NCBI RefSeq assembly: GCF_049537155.1
Contig: NZ_JBMVQZ010000002.1
Coordinates: 124,001-188,000 of the forward strand
Reading direction: 5' to 3'
Source of the DNA: Limisphaera sp049537155
GTDB taxonomy: Bacteria; Verrucomicrobiota; Verrucomicrobiia; Limisphaerales; Limisphaeraceae
Length of the DNA: 64,000 nt
Positions 49,257 through 58,227 of this stretch are shown piece by piece. The position numbers and the translations under genes were made by a program. The notes under the pieces are model-generated. The model did no database searches, was not told the DNA's origin, and saw only the letters and a program-made list of their open reading frames with translations. Position 1 is the stretch's first letter; every line of letters begins with the position of its first letter.

Positions 49257-52025
49257 ATGCGTCACGGTCGCAAGTACCTTTGTCTGCCTCGACGGTTTCT
49301 GACACACTGCCGGATGGTCGGACTCGCCCTGGCGGCGTTTCTGCCGGTGGCTGCCCGGGAGCTGAAGGTGGACATCAACAACAACAACCGGCCACTGGCC
49401 GAAGGGTTGCAGGCCGGGTACACCGCCTGGTCCACCAACACGTCGTGGTTTCCGGGAGGCGACGTGACCTCCAGCACGTTCGGAAGTGTGAGCGTGACCC
49501 TGCGCCGGGTCGGCCCGGTGGGCACGGCTTTGCGCCCCGGTTACTGGAAGGAGGGTGTCCAGAACGCTGCCTACGACGCCAAGCTGGTCTCCGACGGCAT
49601 CAAGGTGGACAACGGTGACACGGGCGCTCAGATCGAAATGCTTCTCACCGGGTTGGAACCCGGCGTGCACACCCTGTTGACGTATCACAACGACTGGGAC
49701 AATCACGCCGGCACCTCGGTGGCCCCGGTCAACATCTTCGTCAACGGAATGCCGGCCGTTGCCGGGGTCACACCCACCGTTCGGGTGACCAACAACCTGC
49801 AAGCCGCCACCGCCTATTTTTCCTTCGAAGTGGGTCGGGACGGGCAGGCCGTGATCCTGTTCGCGGCGGACACCAACAGCGGGGCGGCCATCCGCAACGT
49901 CTACTTGAACGGGTTCGAACTGGACACCGCCCCGCCGGACCGGCGTGCCACCCAGCCGGTGCCCGCTCACGAGGACGAGCACGTGGATGCCGACGCGGGC
50001 GAACTCTGGTTGCGCTGGAACGCCGCCACAAACGCGGTCGCCCACGACGTGTATGTGGGCACCGACAGCAACGTTGTGCGTCAAGCCACGCACAGCTCTC
50101 CGGAGTATCGCGGCCGGGTGCAGGAGGCCCGGTACCTGCTGTCCCCGGTGAGCCGGATGCACCGGTATTACTGGCGCGTGGACGAGCTGGATGCAGCCGG
50201 TGTGGTCACGCGAGGGGACGTCTGGATGTTCCGGGCCCGGCGCGTCGCGTTCGAGGGGGCCGAGGGTTCCGGCCGCTTCGCCATCGGCGGCCGCGGCGGC
50301 GTGGTTGTCAAAGTGACCAACCTGAACGACAGCGGCCCCGGCAGCCTTCGCGATGCCATCGAGGGCGACTACGGCCCGCGCACGATCATCTTCGACGTCG
50401 GGGGACTGATCACGTTGGAATCGGACCTGATCATCAACTCCGCACGCCCCTGCATCACCGTGGCGGGTCAGACGGCTCCCGGAAAGGGCATCTGCATCCG
50501 CAAACATCAGTTCGGTCTCAGCGGGGCGCGGGACGTCATTGTACGATTCCTCCGGGTGCGGGTGGGGGACATCAGCGGCGAAACCCAGAACGCCTGCGGC
50601 ATGGCGGGCGTGGACCACTGCATCATGGACCATTGCTCGATCAGCTGGGGGATCGACGAGGTGGTCAGTACCCGCGGGGCCAGGAACGTCACACTGCAGC
50701 GCACCCTCATCGCCGAGGCACTCAACATTGCCGGGCACGATCATTACCCGCCCGGTACGCGGCATGGCTACGCCGCCAGCGTGGGAGGGGACATTGCCAG
50801 CCTCCACCACAACCTGCTGGCCCACTGCGAGGGCCGCAACTGGAGTCTGGCAGGAGGGTTGGACGGTGAAGGATATTTCGCCGGCCGACTCGATATCTTC
50901 AACAACGTGGTGTACAACTGGGGCGGCCGTACCACCGACGGCGGGGCGCACCAGGTCAATTTCGTGAACAACTTCTACAAGCCGGGACCGGCGTCCCGTC
51001 ATTTCTACATCCTGACCGCCGATTACGACAATTTTCCCGGCACACAGCAGTACTATTTCGCGGGCAATGTGATGCCGGGCTATTACCAGACCAATCAACA
51101 GGCACAGGCCCGGCGTGCTCGCGGATATGTCCCCACCAGTTACAGCCCCTGGGTGGATGGGCCATTCTTCCCGTCCCACGCCACCATCCACGAGGTGACC
51201 AACGCCTACAAGATCGTGTTGTCCGACGTGGGTTGCAACCTGCCGCGTCCGGACGACATGGACCAAAGGATCATCCGCGAGGTGCTCGACGGCACCTTCA
51301 CCTATCGCGGGAGCATCAGTGGGGATCCCGGCCTGCCGGATTCGCAAAACGACGTGGGCGGCTGGGAAGACTATCCCTTTGTCCGGCGGCCCGCCGATTG
51401 GGACACCGACGACGACGGCCTGCCCAATTGGTGGGAGGAGATCCACGGTCTGAACCCGCACTCGCCGCCCGGGGATTTCTCCGACGCGAACGGCGATCTG
51501 GACGGCGACGAGTTCACCAATCTGGAGGAATATCTCGACTGGCTGGCCCGGCCGCATTTCGAGTGCACCAACGGTGTGCCGATCGAGATCGATCTTACCG
51601 CGTTCACGCGCGGGTTCACCAACCGTGCGCCGGTGTATCACGTGTTTGGCGCACAGAATGGGACGGTTGACCTGGTTGCCCCCGGCCGGGCTCGGTTCGT
51701 GTCGTCTGTCGCCACCAACGCGCTGGGGGCATTCTGGTTCTCGGTCCTGGACGCCGACGGACATACCTTCACCAACCGGGTCCACCTCCGTTTGCTGGCC
51801 GCACACGCGGTGGAGCGGCCGTGGTTGGGCATCCGGCTGGTCCGGGGCCGGCCCGTACTCGACCTGAGCGCCCCGGCCGAACAAGCTGTGGAGGTCCAAC
51901 AAAGTGCCGATCTGCGGAACTGGACCACGTGGACCAACGTGGTCGGCGGCCAGGGCGGGATCACCATCGTACTGCCCGATCCGCCGACCGGTTCGCCGCT
52001 CTTCTTCCGCGCGGTGATCCGCTGA
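49257..52025 (+). CDS. Secreted pectate-lyase-like beta-helix protein with Ca-binding repeats
   Basis: 922 residues. A signal peptide (hydrophobic 20-33, LALAAFLPVAA) is followed by a beta-sandwich region (about 40-230) and then a right-handed beta-helix of the PL1/pectate-lyase type from about 345. That region has GGRGGVVVKVTNLNDSGPGS, GLITLESDLIIN, TVAGQTAPG and repeated ILE-like turns, with VDHCIMDHCSISWGIDEV resembling the PL1 Asp/His region. Thrombospondin-3-like calcium motifs follow (DTDDDGLPNWWEE; DANGDLDGDEFTNLEEYLD), and a C-terminal module ends GSPLFFRAVIR. It is probably exported to degrade plant polysaccharide. The ATG at 49257 could also be 49314. Confidence 0.8.
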   Translation: MRHGRKYLCLPRRFLTHCRMVGLALAAFLPVAARELKVDINNNNRPLAEGLQAGYTAWSTNTSWFPGGDVTSSTFGSVSVTLRRVGPVGTALRPGYWKEGVQNAAYDAKLVSDGIKVDNGDTGAQIEMLLTGLEPGVHTLLTYHNDWDNHAGTSVAPVNIFVNGMPAVAGVTPTVRVTNNLQAATAYFSFEVGRDGQAVILFAADTNSGAAIRNVYLNGFELDTAPPDRRATQPVPAHEDEHVDADAGELWLRWNAATNAVAHDVYVGTDSNVVRQATHSSPEYRGRVQEARYLLSPVSRMHRYYWRVDELDAAGVVTRGDVWMFRARRVAFEGAEGSGRFAIGGRGGVVVKVTNLNDSGPGSLRDAIEGDYGPRTIIFDVGGLITLESDLIINSARPCITVAGQTAPGKGICIRKHQFGLSGARDVIVRFLRVRVGDISGETQNACGMAGVDHCIMDHCSISWGIDEVVSTRGARNVTLQRTLIAEALNIAGHDHYPPGTRHGYAASVGGDIASLHHNLLAHCEGRNWSLAGGLDGEGYFAGRLDIFNNVVYNWGGRTTDGGAHQVNFVNNFYKPGPASRHFYILTADYDNFPGTQQYYFAGNVMPGYYQTNQQAQARRARGYVPTSYSPWVDGPFFPSHATIHEVTNAYKIVLSDVGCNLPRPDDMDQRIIREVLDGTFTYRGSISGDPGLPDSQNDVGGWEDYPFVRRPADWDTDDDGLPNWWEEIHGLNPHSPPGDFSDANGDLDGDEFTNLEEYLDWLARPHFECTNGVPIEIDLTAFTRGFTNRAPVYHVFGAQNGTVDLVAPGRARFVSSVATNALGAFWFSVLDADGHTFTNRVHLRLLAAHAVERPWLGIRLVRGRPVLDLSAPAEQAVEVQQSADLRNWTTWTNVVGGQGGITIVLPDPPTGSPLFFRAVIR

Positions 52026-52145
52026 GGCGGAGCGTCCCGGGCAGAGAACCGGAGCTCGGGCGGGTGGTTGCCTTGCGTCCGGAGAGGGCATGGACCGACA
52101 TGTGACCACCGGTAGGAACCTGGATGCGAGGGTGGTTTCCAGCGA

Positions 52146-53093
52146 ATGAGTGGGAAGAGTTGGCAACCTGTTGAAGGGATCATCCCGCCATTGGTCACGC
52201 CTCTGGCGGGGCCGGATGCCCTGGATGTCGCGGGGCTGGAACGGCTGGTGGAACGGGTCGTCCAAGGTGGCGTTCACGCACTGTTCATCCTGGGCACCAG
52301 CGGAGAGGCGCCGAGCCTGAGCTACCGGTTGCGTCGCGAGTTGATCCAGCGGGTGTGTGCACAGGTTCGCGGGCGTGTACCGGTCTGGGTGGGGATCACC
52401 GACACCGCCATGGCGGAGGCGGTTGCGCTGGGCCGGTGCGCGGCGGAGGCGGGTGCGCAAGCCCTGGTGACGGCGCCACCCTATTATTTCCCGGCCGGCC
52501 AGCCCGAACTCATCCACTTCGTCCGTCTCCTGGCGGCCGAGCTACCCCTTCCGCTGATCCTTTACAACATGCCGCAGATGACCAAGGTGCGGTTCGAACC
52601 CGAGACGCTGGCGGAGCTGGTGCGGATCGAGAACGTGGTGGGGCTGAAGGACAGCTCGGGAGACCTTGAGTATTTCCGGCGTGCGGTCGAACTGGCGCGG
52701 GCCCGGTCGGACTGGCGCGTCTGGATCGGACCGGAGGAATGGCTGGCGGAGGCATTGGAGCTGGGCGGCCACGGTGGAGTCAACGGTGGCGCGCAAATCG
52801 TGCCGGCGTGGTTCACGGGCTTGTACGACGCGCATTGCCGGGGGGACCGCGCGCGGGTGAAGGAGCTGCAGAACCGGATCCGGCAGTTGGGACGGATCTA
52901 CACCGTGGGCCGACATGCCTCGGCGGTCGTCAAAGGGCTGAAATGCGCGCTGGCGTGGCTGGGCGTCTGCCGGGACGAGATGGCTCCTCCATTCGAGCCG
53001 TTCCGGGACCCGGAACGCGAGCGGGTCCGCGCGGTGCTGGTCGAACTGGGCCTGCTGGAGAAAGAACCGGTCGAAAAGTCCGGCACGCTCTGA
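52146..53093 (+). CDS. Dihydrodipicolinate synthase / N-acetylneuraminate lyase family aldolase
   Basis: 315-residue TIM-barrel class I aldolase. GTSGEAPSL is the carboxylate-binding loop, LYNMPQ contains the catalytic Tyr, and VGLKDSSGD contains the Schiff-base Lys. The family includes DapA, NanA, KDG aldolase and 4-hydroxy-2-oxoglutarate aldolase; these motifs alone do not decide. It sits between a pectate-lyase-like gene and an SSS symporter (90 bp upstream of the latter). A catabolic role, such as cleavage of a keto-acid sugar taken up by the symporter, is more likely than lysine synthesis. Confidence 0.88.
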   Translation: MSGKSWQPVEGIIPPLVTPLAGPDALDVAGLERLVERVVQGGVHALFILGTSGEAPSLSYRLRRELIQRVCAQVRGRVPVWVGITDTAMAEAVALGRCAAEAGAQALVTAPPYYFPAGQPELIHFVRLLAAELPLPLILYNMPQMTKVRFEPETLAELVRIENVVGLKDSSGDLEYFRRAVELARARSDWRVWIGPEEWLAEALELGGHGGVNGGAQIVPAWFTGLYDAHCRGDRARVKELQNRIRQLGRIYTVGRHASAVVKGLKCALAWLGVCRDEMAPPFEPFRDPERERVRAVLVELGLLEKEPVEKSGTL

Positions 53094-53183
53094 CACCACA
53101 AACGGTCGGCGAAGCCTCAGAAAGGCCGTGTTCCCAATGACGCTGGAGCAATCGGGCCCGACCATGGCACAGTCGGAACCACG

Positions 53184-54677
53184 ATGAACGAGACAGGATT
53201 GCCCGCTGCGGACCTGGTGGTGCTGGTGCTGTACCTGGCCGGGATGCTGGGACTCGGGTTCGGCATCGGCCGCCGGGTGACCGGGAGCGACCACTTCATG
53301 CGCGCAGGCGGCCGGGTGCCGGGCTGGGCGGTCGGGCTCTCGATCTTTGGCACCTATGTCTCCAGCATCAGTTTCCTGGCCCTGCCGGGCAAGGCCGTGG
53401 CCGAAAACTGGAACGCGCTGGCGTTCAGTTTGAGCCTGCCCCTGGCTGCCTGGGTGGCAAGCCGCTGGTTCGTACCCTTTTACCGCCGGGAAGGGGATGT
53501 GTCCGCCTACCATCATTTGGAGAAGCGGTTCGGCCCGTGGGCCCGTTCATACGCCGCGATCTGCTACATCCTGACGCAACTGGCGCGCATGGGCACGATC
53601 CTCTACCTGGTGGCGCTGGCACTGGCTCCGCTGACCGGTTGGAATGTCCCGCTTCTGATCTTGCTGACAGGGCTCATCACCCTGGTCTACGCCTGGTTGG
53701 GAGGGATCGAGGCGGTGGTCTGGGCGGATGTCATCCAGAGCGTGGTGCTGTTGCTGGGAGCCGTGGCGTGTGCGGTGTTGCTCGTGGTGCAACTGCCCGG
53801 GGGACCTGCGGAAATGATCCGGGTGGCCGCCGAACACGACAAATTCAGCCTGGGCAGCTTCTCCTTCACCCTGTCCGAACCCACGTTCTGGGTTGTGTTG
53901 CTGTACGGATTGTTCATCAACCTGCAGAACTTCGGTATCGACCAGAACTATGTCCAGCGCTACGCCGTGGCGGAATCCGAAGGCGCGGCACGCCGGAGTG
54001 TCTGGCTGAGCGCCTGGTTGTATCTGCCGACCTCGGCACTGTTTTTGTGGATCGGCACCGCCTTGTTCGTGCGTTACACGGTGCAGCCGGAGCTCTGGAC
54101 GGGTGAGGGATCATGGATGGAGAGGCCGGACACGGTGTTTCCCCATTTTTTGCGAACAGGATTGCCCACCGGACTGACGGGCCTGGTGGTGGCGGCATTG
54201 TTCGCGGCTGCTCAATCCACCCTGTCCAGTTCGATCAACGGATGTGCCACCCTGACCCTGGTTGATGGCTATCGAAGGTATCTCCGGCCGCAGGCATCGG
54301 AACGGGAATCCCTGCGCGTGCTGCGCGGGGCCACGCTGGTCTACGGACTCGCCGGCATCGGCGTGGCCCTGGCCATGATCCGCGTGCGTACCGCGCTGGA
54401 TGCGTGGTGGGAGCTGGCCAGCGTGTTCAGCGGCGGGATGCTGGGATTGTTCCTGCTGGGACAGATCGCACGAGGTGCGCGAGCCGCCGCGGCGGTGAGC
54501 GGTGTCCTGGCCGGGGTCGTGGTGATTGCCTGGATGAGTCTGTCGCGCCAATTGCCCGAGTCATGGTCGGGTTGGCGCAGCCCCTTGCATCCCTTCCTGG
54601 CCGTGGTGGTCGGGACGCTGACCATCCTTTGCGTGGGCCTGTTGTGCAGTCGGCGGCGCCACGGCGGGGATGGGTGA
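53184..54677 (+). CDS. Sodium/solute symporter, SSS (SLC5) family
   Basis: 497-residue inner-membrane transporter with about 13 hydrophobic segments. SSS landmarks: DHFMRAGGRVPGWAVGLSIF near the N-terminus (the 'G-x-x-x-P-x-W' loop), FLALPGKAVAENW, and SSSINGCATL with GLVVAALFAAAQSTLSSS, the Na+-site region. The substrate is unknown; in this context a carbohydrate-derived acid or sialic-acid-like sugar is plausible. It is probably co-transcribed with the aldolase gene upstream. Confidence 0.9.
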   Translation: MNETGLPAADLVVLVLYLAGMLGLGFGIGRRVTGSDHFMRAGGRVPGWAVGLSIFGTYVSSISFLALPGKAVAENWNALAFSLSLPLAAWVASRWFVPFYRREGDVSAYHHLEKRFGPWARSYAAICYILTQLARMGTILYLVALALAPLTGWNVPLLILLTGLITLVYAWLGGIEAVVWADVIQSVVLLLGAVACAVLLVVQLPGGPAEMIRVAAEHDKFSLGSFSFTLSEPTFWVVLLYGLFINLQNFGIDQNYVQRYAVAESEGAARRSVWLSAWLYLPTSALFLWIGTALFVRYTVQPELWTGEGSWMERPDTVFPHFLRTGLPTGLTGLVVAALFAAAQSTLSSSINGCATLTLVDGYRRYLRPQASERESLRVLRGATLVYGLAGIGVALAMIRVRTALDAWWELASVFSGGMLGLFLLGQIARGARAAAAVSGVLAGVVVIAWMSLSRQLPESWSGWRSPLHPFLAVVVGTLTILCVGLLCSRRRHGGDG

Positions 54678-55269
54678 TCGGTGAGGTGGCATCCCAGGAC
54701 CGGGCCGTTGCGGCCCAGCATGGACGGCGGTCAGCCGGCCGTCAGGGTCCGACCGGACGCGAAACTCTCCCCGGCAGTATGTTGAGGGAGCGTTGTGCGG
54801 AGCCAGTGGAAGGCGCGGGTTGCGCGGTTGCCCCGTTCAGAAGTAGCGCCTCCGTCCCTGTGTGAGCCATGTGTTCGGTGCGACGGTCTTCAGCCCGGCC
54901 CTTCATGCAGGCAAAGGCCCCGGCGGTTGGACGGGCAACGGGGCCGGCCTTTTGCAAGACGATCCCAAGTGGAGGGGAGCTCTTTGCCCCGGCCCCGGGC
55001 GCAAGGAACCGGGCGGTGAGAGCGTACCACGCGGCGCGGCGTCGGTGGACTCCGTCCGGCAGGGAGGGAATGTTCAGTCAGTTCGCTGTCTGGTGGCTCT
55101 ACCTGAAGGGTGCGTTCGAGAGACCGTTTGCGCCCTAGAAACCGGGCCGCTGCCGGGTTGGCTCGGCCGGGTGGATGCGAGGGACGATCTTCTCGGGGAC
55201 AAAAAGAGGGGCGGGTGGGCCTTTGGATGGCCCACCCGCCCGTGTTTGTTTACCCGAACCCTGCGGACG
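54678..55269. other. 592-bp spacer before the 985-residue secreted protein gene
   Basis: Convergent gap. No supported gene. It holds a strong hairpin at 55209-55241. The rest is GC-rich with Arg/Ala-rich frames. Confidence 0.5.
55209..55241 (-). terminator. Rho-independent terminator of the 985-residue protein gene
   Basis: GGGCGGGTGGGCC (55209-55221) pairs with GGCCCACCCGCCC (55229-55241): a 13-bp perfect stem with a 7-base loop. On the minus strand it is followed by CTCTTTTTG, a good T-tract, and it lies 28 bp beyond the stop codon of the minus-strand gene. On the plus strand it is followed by GTGTTTGTTT and could stop transcription from that side too. Confidence 0.85.
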
Positions 55270-58227
55270 TTACTGTCCGACCACGCGGAAGAAACCGCTG
55301 TTGCCGGTGATGGTGAGGGTTACGCTGTTGTGGGTGATCCCGGACTGCACGGTGGTCCAGGGCTCGTCCAGACGGGTCTTTTGCTGGATCGAGAACGGAC
55401 CGGTGCCGCCCGACCACCGGAGTGTCAGTTGGTTACCGGAGAGGGAGAAGGCCTCGATGACCAGTGCCGGGGCGGCGCCCACACGGAAGCTCAGGTAGGG
55501 CGCAAAGTCACCGGGTTCGCCCGTGGGGCTGCCACCATCCAGCGCAGTGGCCTCTTTCGAGGCGAACCGGGATTGGCCGGTGCTCAGGGTGTCCACGTCC
55601 ACGAGAATCGTGATCAGCGGATCCGGACTCTGGTTGATGAAGTCCGTCAATGCCTGGGAGACGAAGACCTCGGGCTTCGCCTTGGTGCCGTGCATGGTGA
55701 GGGTGCCCAGGTCCACCACATTGTTGGTGTCGTACCCCTGGTCCGGCTCACCGTTGTAGTACAGCCCGGGCATGGTGGAGAAGCGCAGGTCCGGCGAGGC
55801 CTCGTCCCACGTGTTGTCCGTGAAGCCCGGGGTGACACCGTTGTTGTCCAGGCCCACGGTACCGTCCTTGACGCCGTAGAAGTGAAGCAGGCGCTGGCCA
55901 TTGTTCCTGAAGTTGATGAGGTTCAGGGTTACGTCGCGGAGTTGACCGATCGGGTGACCGGTCAGATCGAACCGCAGGGCGATCACCTCGTTGACGGTGG
56001 CCGCGGTGCGGGCGTTGATTTGGGCTCCGTTGGACGCGGTGTCCAGCGGTGTGTTGTTGAATTCATTGAGCTGTGCGTCCGCACCGTTGCCGACGGCCGT
56101 GGAGACGAATCGCAGCGTGGGATCCACCAGTTTGACGGTGACCTCGGCCTGGCCCGTCAGACCACCGTCATCGGTGGCGATCACGCGGATGATGTAGGTG
56201 TTCACGCCGCCGAGACCGGGCAGTGTGTGGTCCAGGGTGTAGGGCGGCTGGGTGAGTGTGCGCAGCAGGGTCAGCGGCTCGGCCGTGCCGGCGTAGAACT
56301 GGACGTTGGTGATCGTTCCGTCGTCGGTGATCTCCGCGCTGATGGTGACGGAGTCACCCTCATGCAGTTGGGCCCCCTCGGCGGGGTTGGTGATGGCCAC
56401 GGCGGGCGCCTGATTGACGGGGGCCTCGGTGGGCACCAGCATGAAGTAGTTCAGCACCACGCCGTCCGAAAGCGCGGTGACGCGGATGGTCTTGGGCGTG
56501 CCATCGAACTCGACCACCAGCGGTGCCGCGCCGGCGTCATCGGTCAGGGGCACCAGTATGTAACCACCTGTGGCGTTGCCGACGAACCGGCCGATCTTGG
56601 TGAGGTTTTGATTCTCGACGGTCGGGTTGTCCACGAAATCCATCTGCACGGTGAACGGCGCCGGTGAGGAGAGCCGGGCGTAAATGTTGTAGGTCCCGGC
56701 CGGGAATGTCCGTGTGTAGTTCATCCATTCACCGTTGACCAGGTTGCGCACTTCGTATTCGGAGAAACCGGCCTGAACGTATTTCGGGCGGCGTACCGGG
56801 TCGGCACTGACGAACGTGTCCATGTATTCGTCGCGGAGGGCGATCTGGGGGCCGTAGCGGTACACCTCGTTGGTTGCGGGCGTGATCACGGTCACGACGT
56901 TGTTGATCTCGTTCTTGTCGATTCCCTGGGTGCCCACGCGGTCGAAGTAGCAACCGGGCGTGCCGCCTCCGATGGTGTCACACAGGATGGGGTTGTCGAA
57001 GTATTGGCCGGGTGTGCCGCCCGGATAGGGGTCGGTGAAATTGAAATCCTCGGCCTCGAAGGTGTAGTTGTCCAGGTCGAAGGTGTCGAACTCGGTTTGC
57101 CGCGCGCTGAAGCCGCCATCGGCCGCGGTGGCCGATGCCACGATCACGTAGTTCTTGTTCGGTGCGAACGGCCGGTTGTAGAGAACGTTCCAGCGGTCGC
57201 CGCCGTCGGTGATGGTGGCGTCTGCGGTGACGTCCACGCCGTTCACGGTCAGGCGGATGCCGGAGCTGGGGACGCTGCTGCCGCTGGCCGTGGTTTTTTC
57301 CACGGAGAAGGACACGGTCGTGTTGGTGGCGAGGAACCCGGAAGGCTCCGGCTGCAAATCATGGATCTTGGTGGGGGAGGGCAGACCCAGGGCCCAGGCC
57401 ACGGCTGCCTCGAAGAGGAAAAAGCTGGGCTCGATCATCACGCGCCGGTTGGGATCGGTGTCGTTCCACGGCAGGTGGACCCAGCGGGCCTGCGTGGTGG
57501 TGCCGTCGGCGTTCTGCACGCCGGCGTCCACGGCCATGATGGCATAACCGTTGGGGAAACCGGGCACCGTGGCGACGGCCACCGCGCCCGGCGTGAGGGT
57601 CCGATTGCCGACGAACGTGATGACACCGCTGCCTTCACTCGGATCGGAGGGTACGAAGTTGGGATCGAACACGTTCACCAGACCGGCTGGCAACCCGGCT
57701 GCCAGAGGGTGGTTCGGACTGACGATCTCGATGGCCGTGAGGTTGATCACCTGCCCGTAATCAGCGCCGGCGCCGCCGTTTTGGGCAGCGGCGTCGGCGG
57801 CGGTGTTGTAGGTGCCGCCCGTCAGGCCGGAGTCGGCGTTCAACGCGCTCCGGTTGCCGCTGTAAAGGAATCCCTCCCAGGTGATGACCGGAATCGGTGG
57901 GTTGCGCCACTTGTTGCCCACGTTGCCGGAGCTGATGTTTTCGTCTGCGATGAGGAGTTGATAGCCCTGCGCGGCAAACTCGGCTGCCGTGAGCACGTTG
58001 GCGGCAGGCGGGGTGGCGATGACCGTCACGTCATGTCCCTGAGCCTGCAGGATCTTGATGAATTTGACCGTGTCACGCTTGTTCTGGCCGTCGTGCACGT
58101 AAGCGATCTTGGCCGCCGGGGCCGTGCCCGTGCTCGAGAGAAGCGCCAGCGCGACCGCGCAACCAGCGAACCAGCGCGCGGCGCCGCGCGCGCCAGTGAT
58201 CAGGGTGGGGGTACCGGTGTTTTTCAT
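55270..58227 (-). CDS. Large secreted multidomain protein (amidotransferase-like N-terminus, CBM/Ig-like modules)
   Basis: 985 residues. The signal peptide (about 12-38) has a cleavage site near APAAK. Residues about 40-275 resemble a ThuA/class-I-amidotransferase-like alpha/beta domain (KIAYVHDGQNKRDTVKFIK, YQLLIADENISSG). Further modules are a loop-rich region, a CBM6/35-like beta-sandwich with EAEDFNFTD at the start and MNYTRTFPAGTYNIYARLSS, and a bacterial Ig-like 'VAITNPAEGAQLHEGDSVTI' module near residue 605. A beta-rich segment with a metal-sulfatase-like DTNNV turn and a C-terminal module ending GFFRVVGQ follow. It is likely an exported carbohydrate-binding or structural protein. It is monocistronic with its own terminator. 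Confidence 0.82.
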   Translation of the reverse strand: MKNTGTPTLITGARGAARWFAGCAVALALLSSTGTAPAAKIAYVHDGQNKRDTVKFIKILQAQGHDVTVIATPPAANVLTAAEFAAQGYQLLIADENISSGNVGNKWRNPPIPVITWEGFLYSGNRSALNADSGLTGGTYNTAADAAAQNGGAGADYGQVINLTAIEIVSPNHPLAAGLPAGLVNVFDPNFVPSDPSEGSGVITFVGNRTLTPGAVAVATVPGFPNGYAIMAVDAGVQNADGTTTQARWVHLPWNDTDPNRRVMIEPSFFLFEAAVAWALGLPSPTKIHDLQPEPSGFLATNTTVSFSVEKTTASGSSVPSSGIRLTVNGVDVTADATITDGGDRWNVLYNRPFAPNKNYVIVASATAADGGFSARQTEFDTFDLDNYTFEAEDFNFTDPYPGGTPGQYFDNPILCDTIGGGTPGCYFDRVGTQGIDKNEINNVVTVITPATNEVYRYGPQIALRDEYMDTFVSADPVRRPKYVQAGFSEYEVRNLVNGEWMNYTRTFPAGTYNIYARLSSPAPFTVQMDFVDNPTVENQNLTKIGRFVGNATGGYILVPLTDDAGAAPLVVEFDGTPKTIRVTALSDGVVLNYFMLVPTEAPVNQAPAVAITNPAEGAQLHEGDSVTISAEITDDGTITNVQFYAGTAEPLTLLRTLTQPPYTLDHTLPGLGGVNTYIIRVIATDDGGLTGQAEVTVKLVDPTLRFVSTAVGNGADAQLNEFNNTPLDTASNGAQINARTAATVNEVIALRFDLTGHPIGQLRDVTLNLINFRNNGQRLLHFYGVKDGTVGLDNNGVTPGFTDNTWDEASPDLRFSTMPGLYYNGEPDQGYDTNNVVDLGTLTMHGTKAKPEVFVSQALTDFINQSPDPLITILVDVDTLSTGQSRFASKEATALDGGSPTGEPGDFAPYLSFRVGAAPALVIEAFSLSGNQLTLRWSGGTGPFSIQQKTRLDEPWTTVQSGITHNSVTLTITGNSGFFRVVGQ

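Noticed and set aside
48897..52517. 1,200-codon minus-strand open frame across the pectate-lyase-like gene
   Set aside because: Shadow of the real plus-strand gene with signal peptide, beta-helix and Ca-binding motifs.
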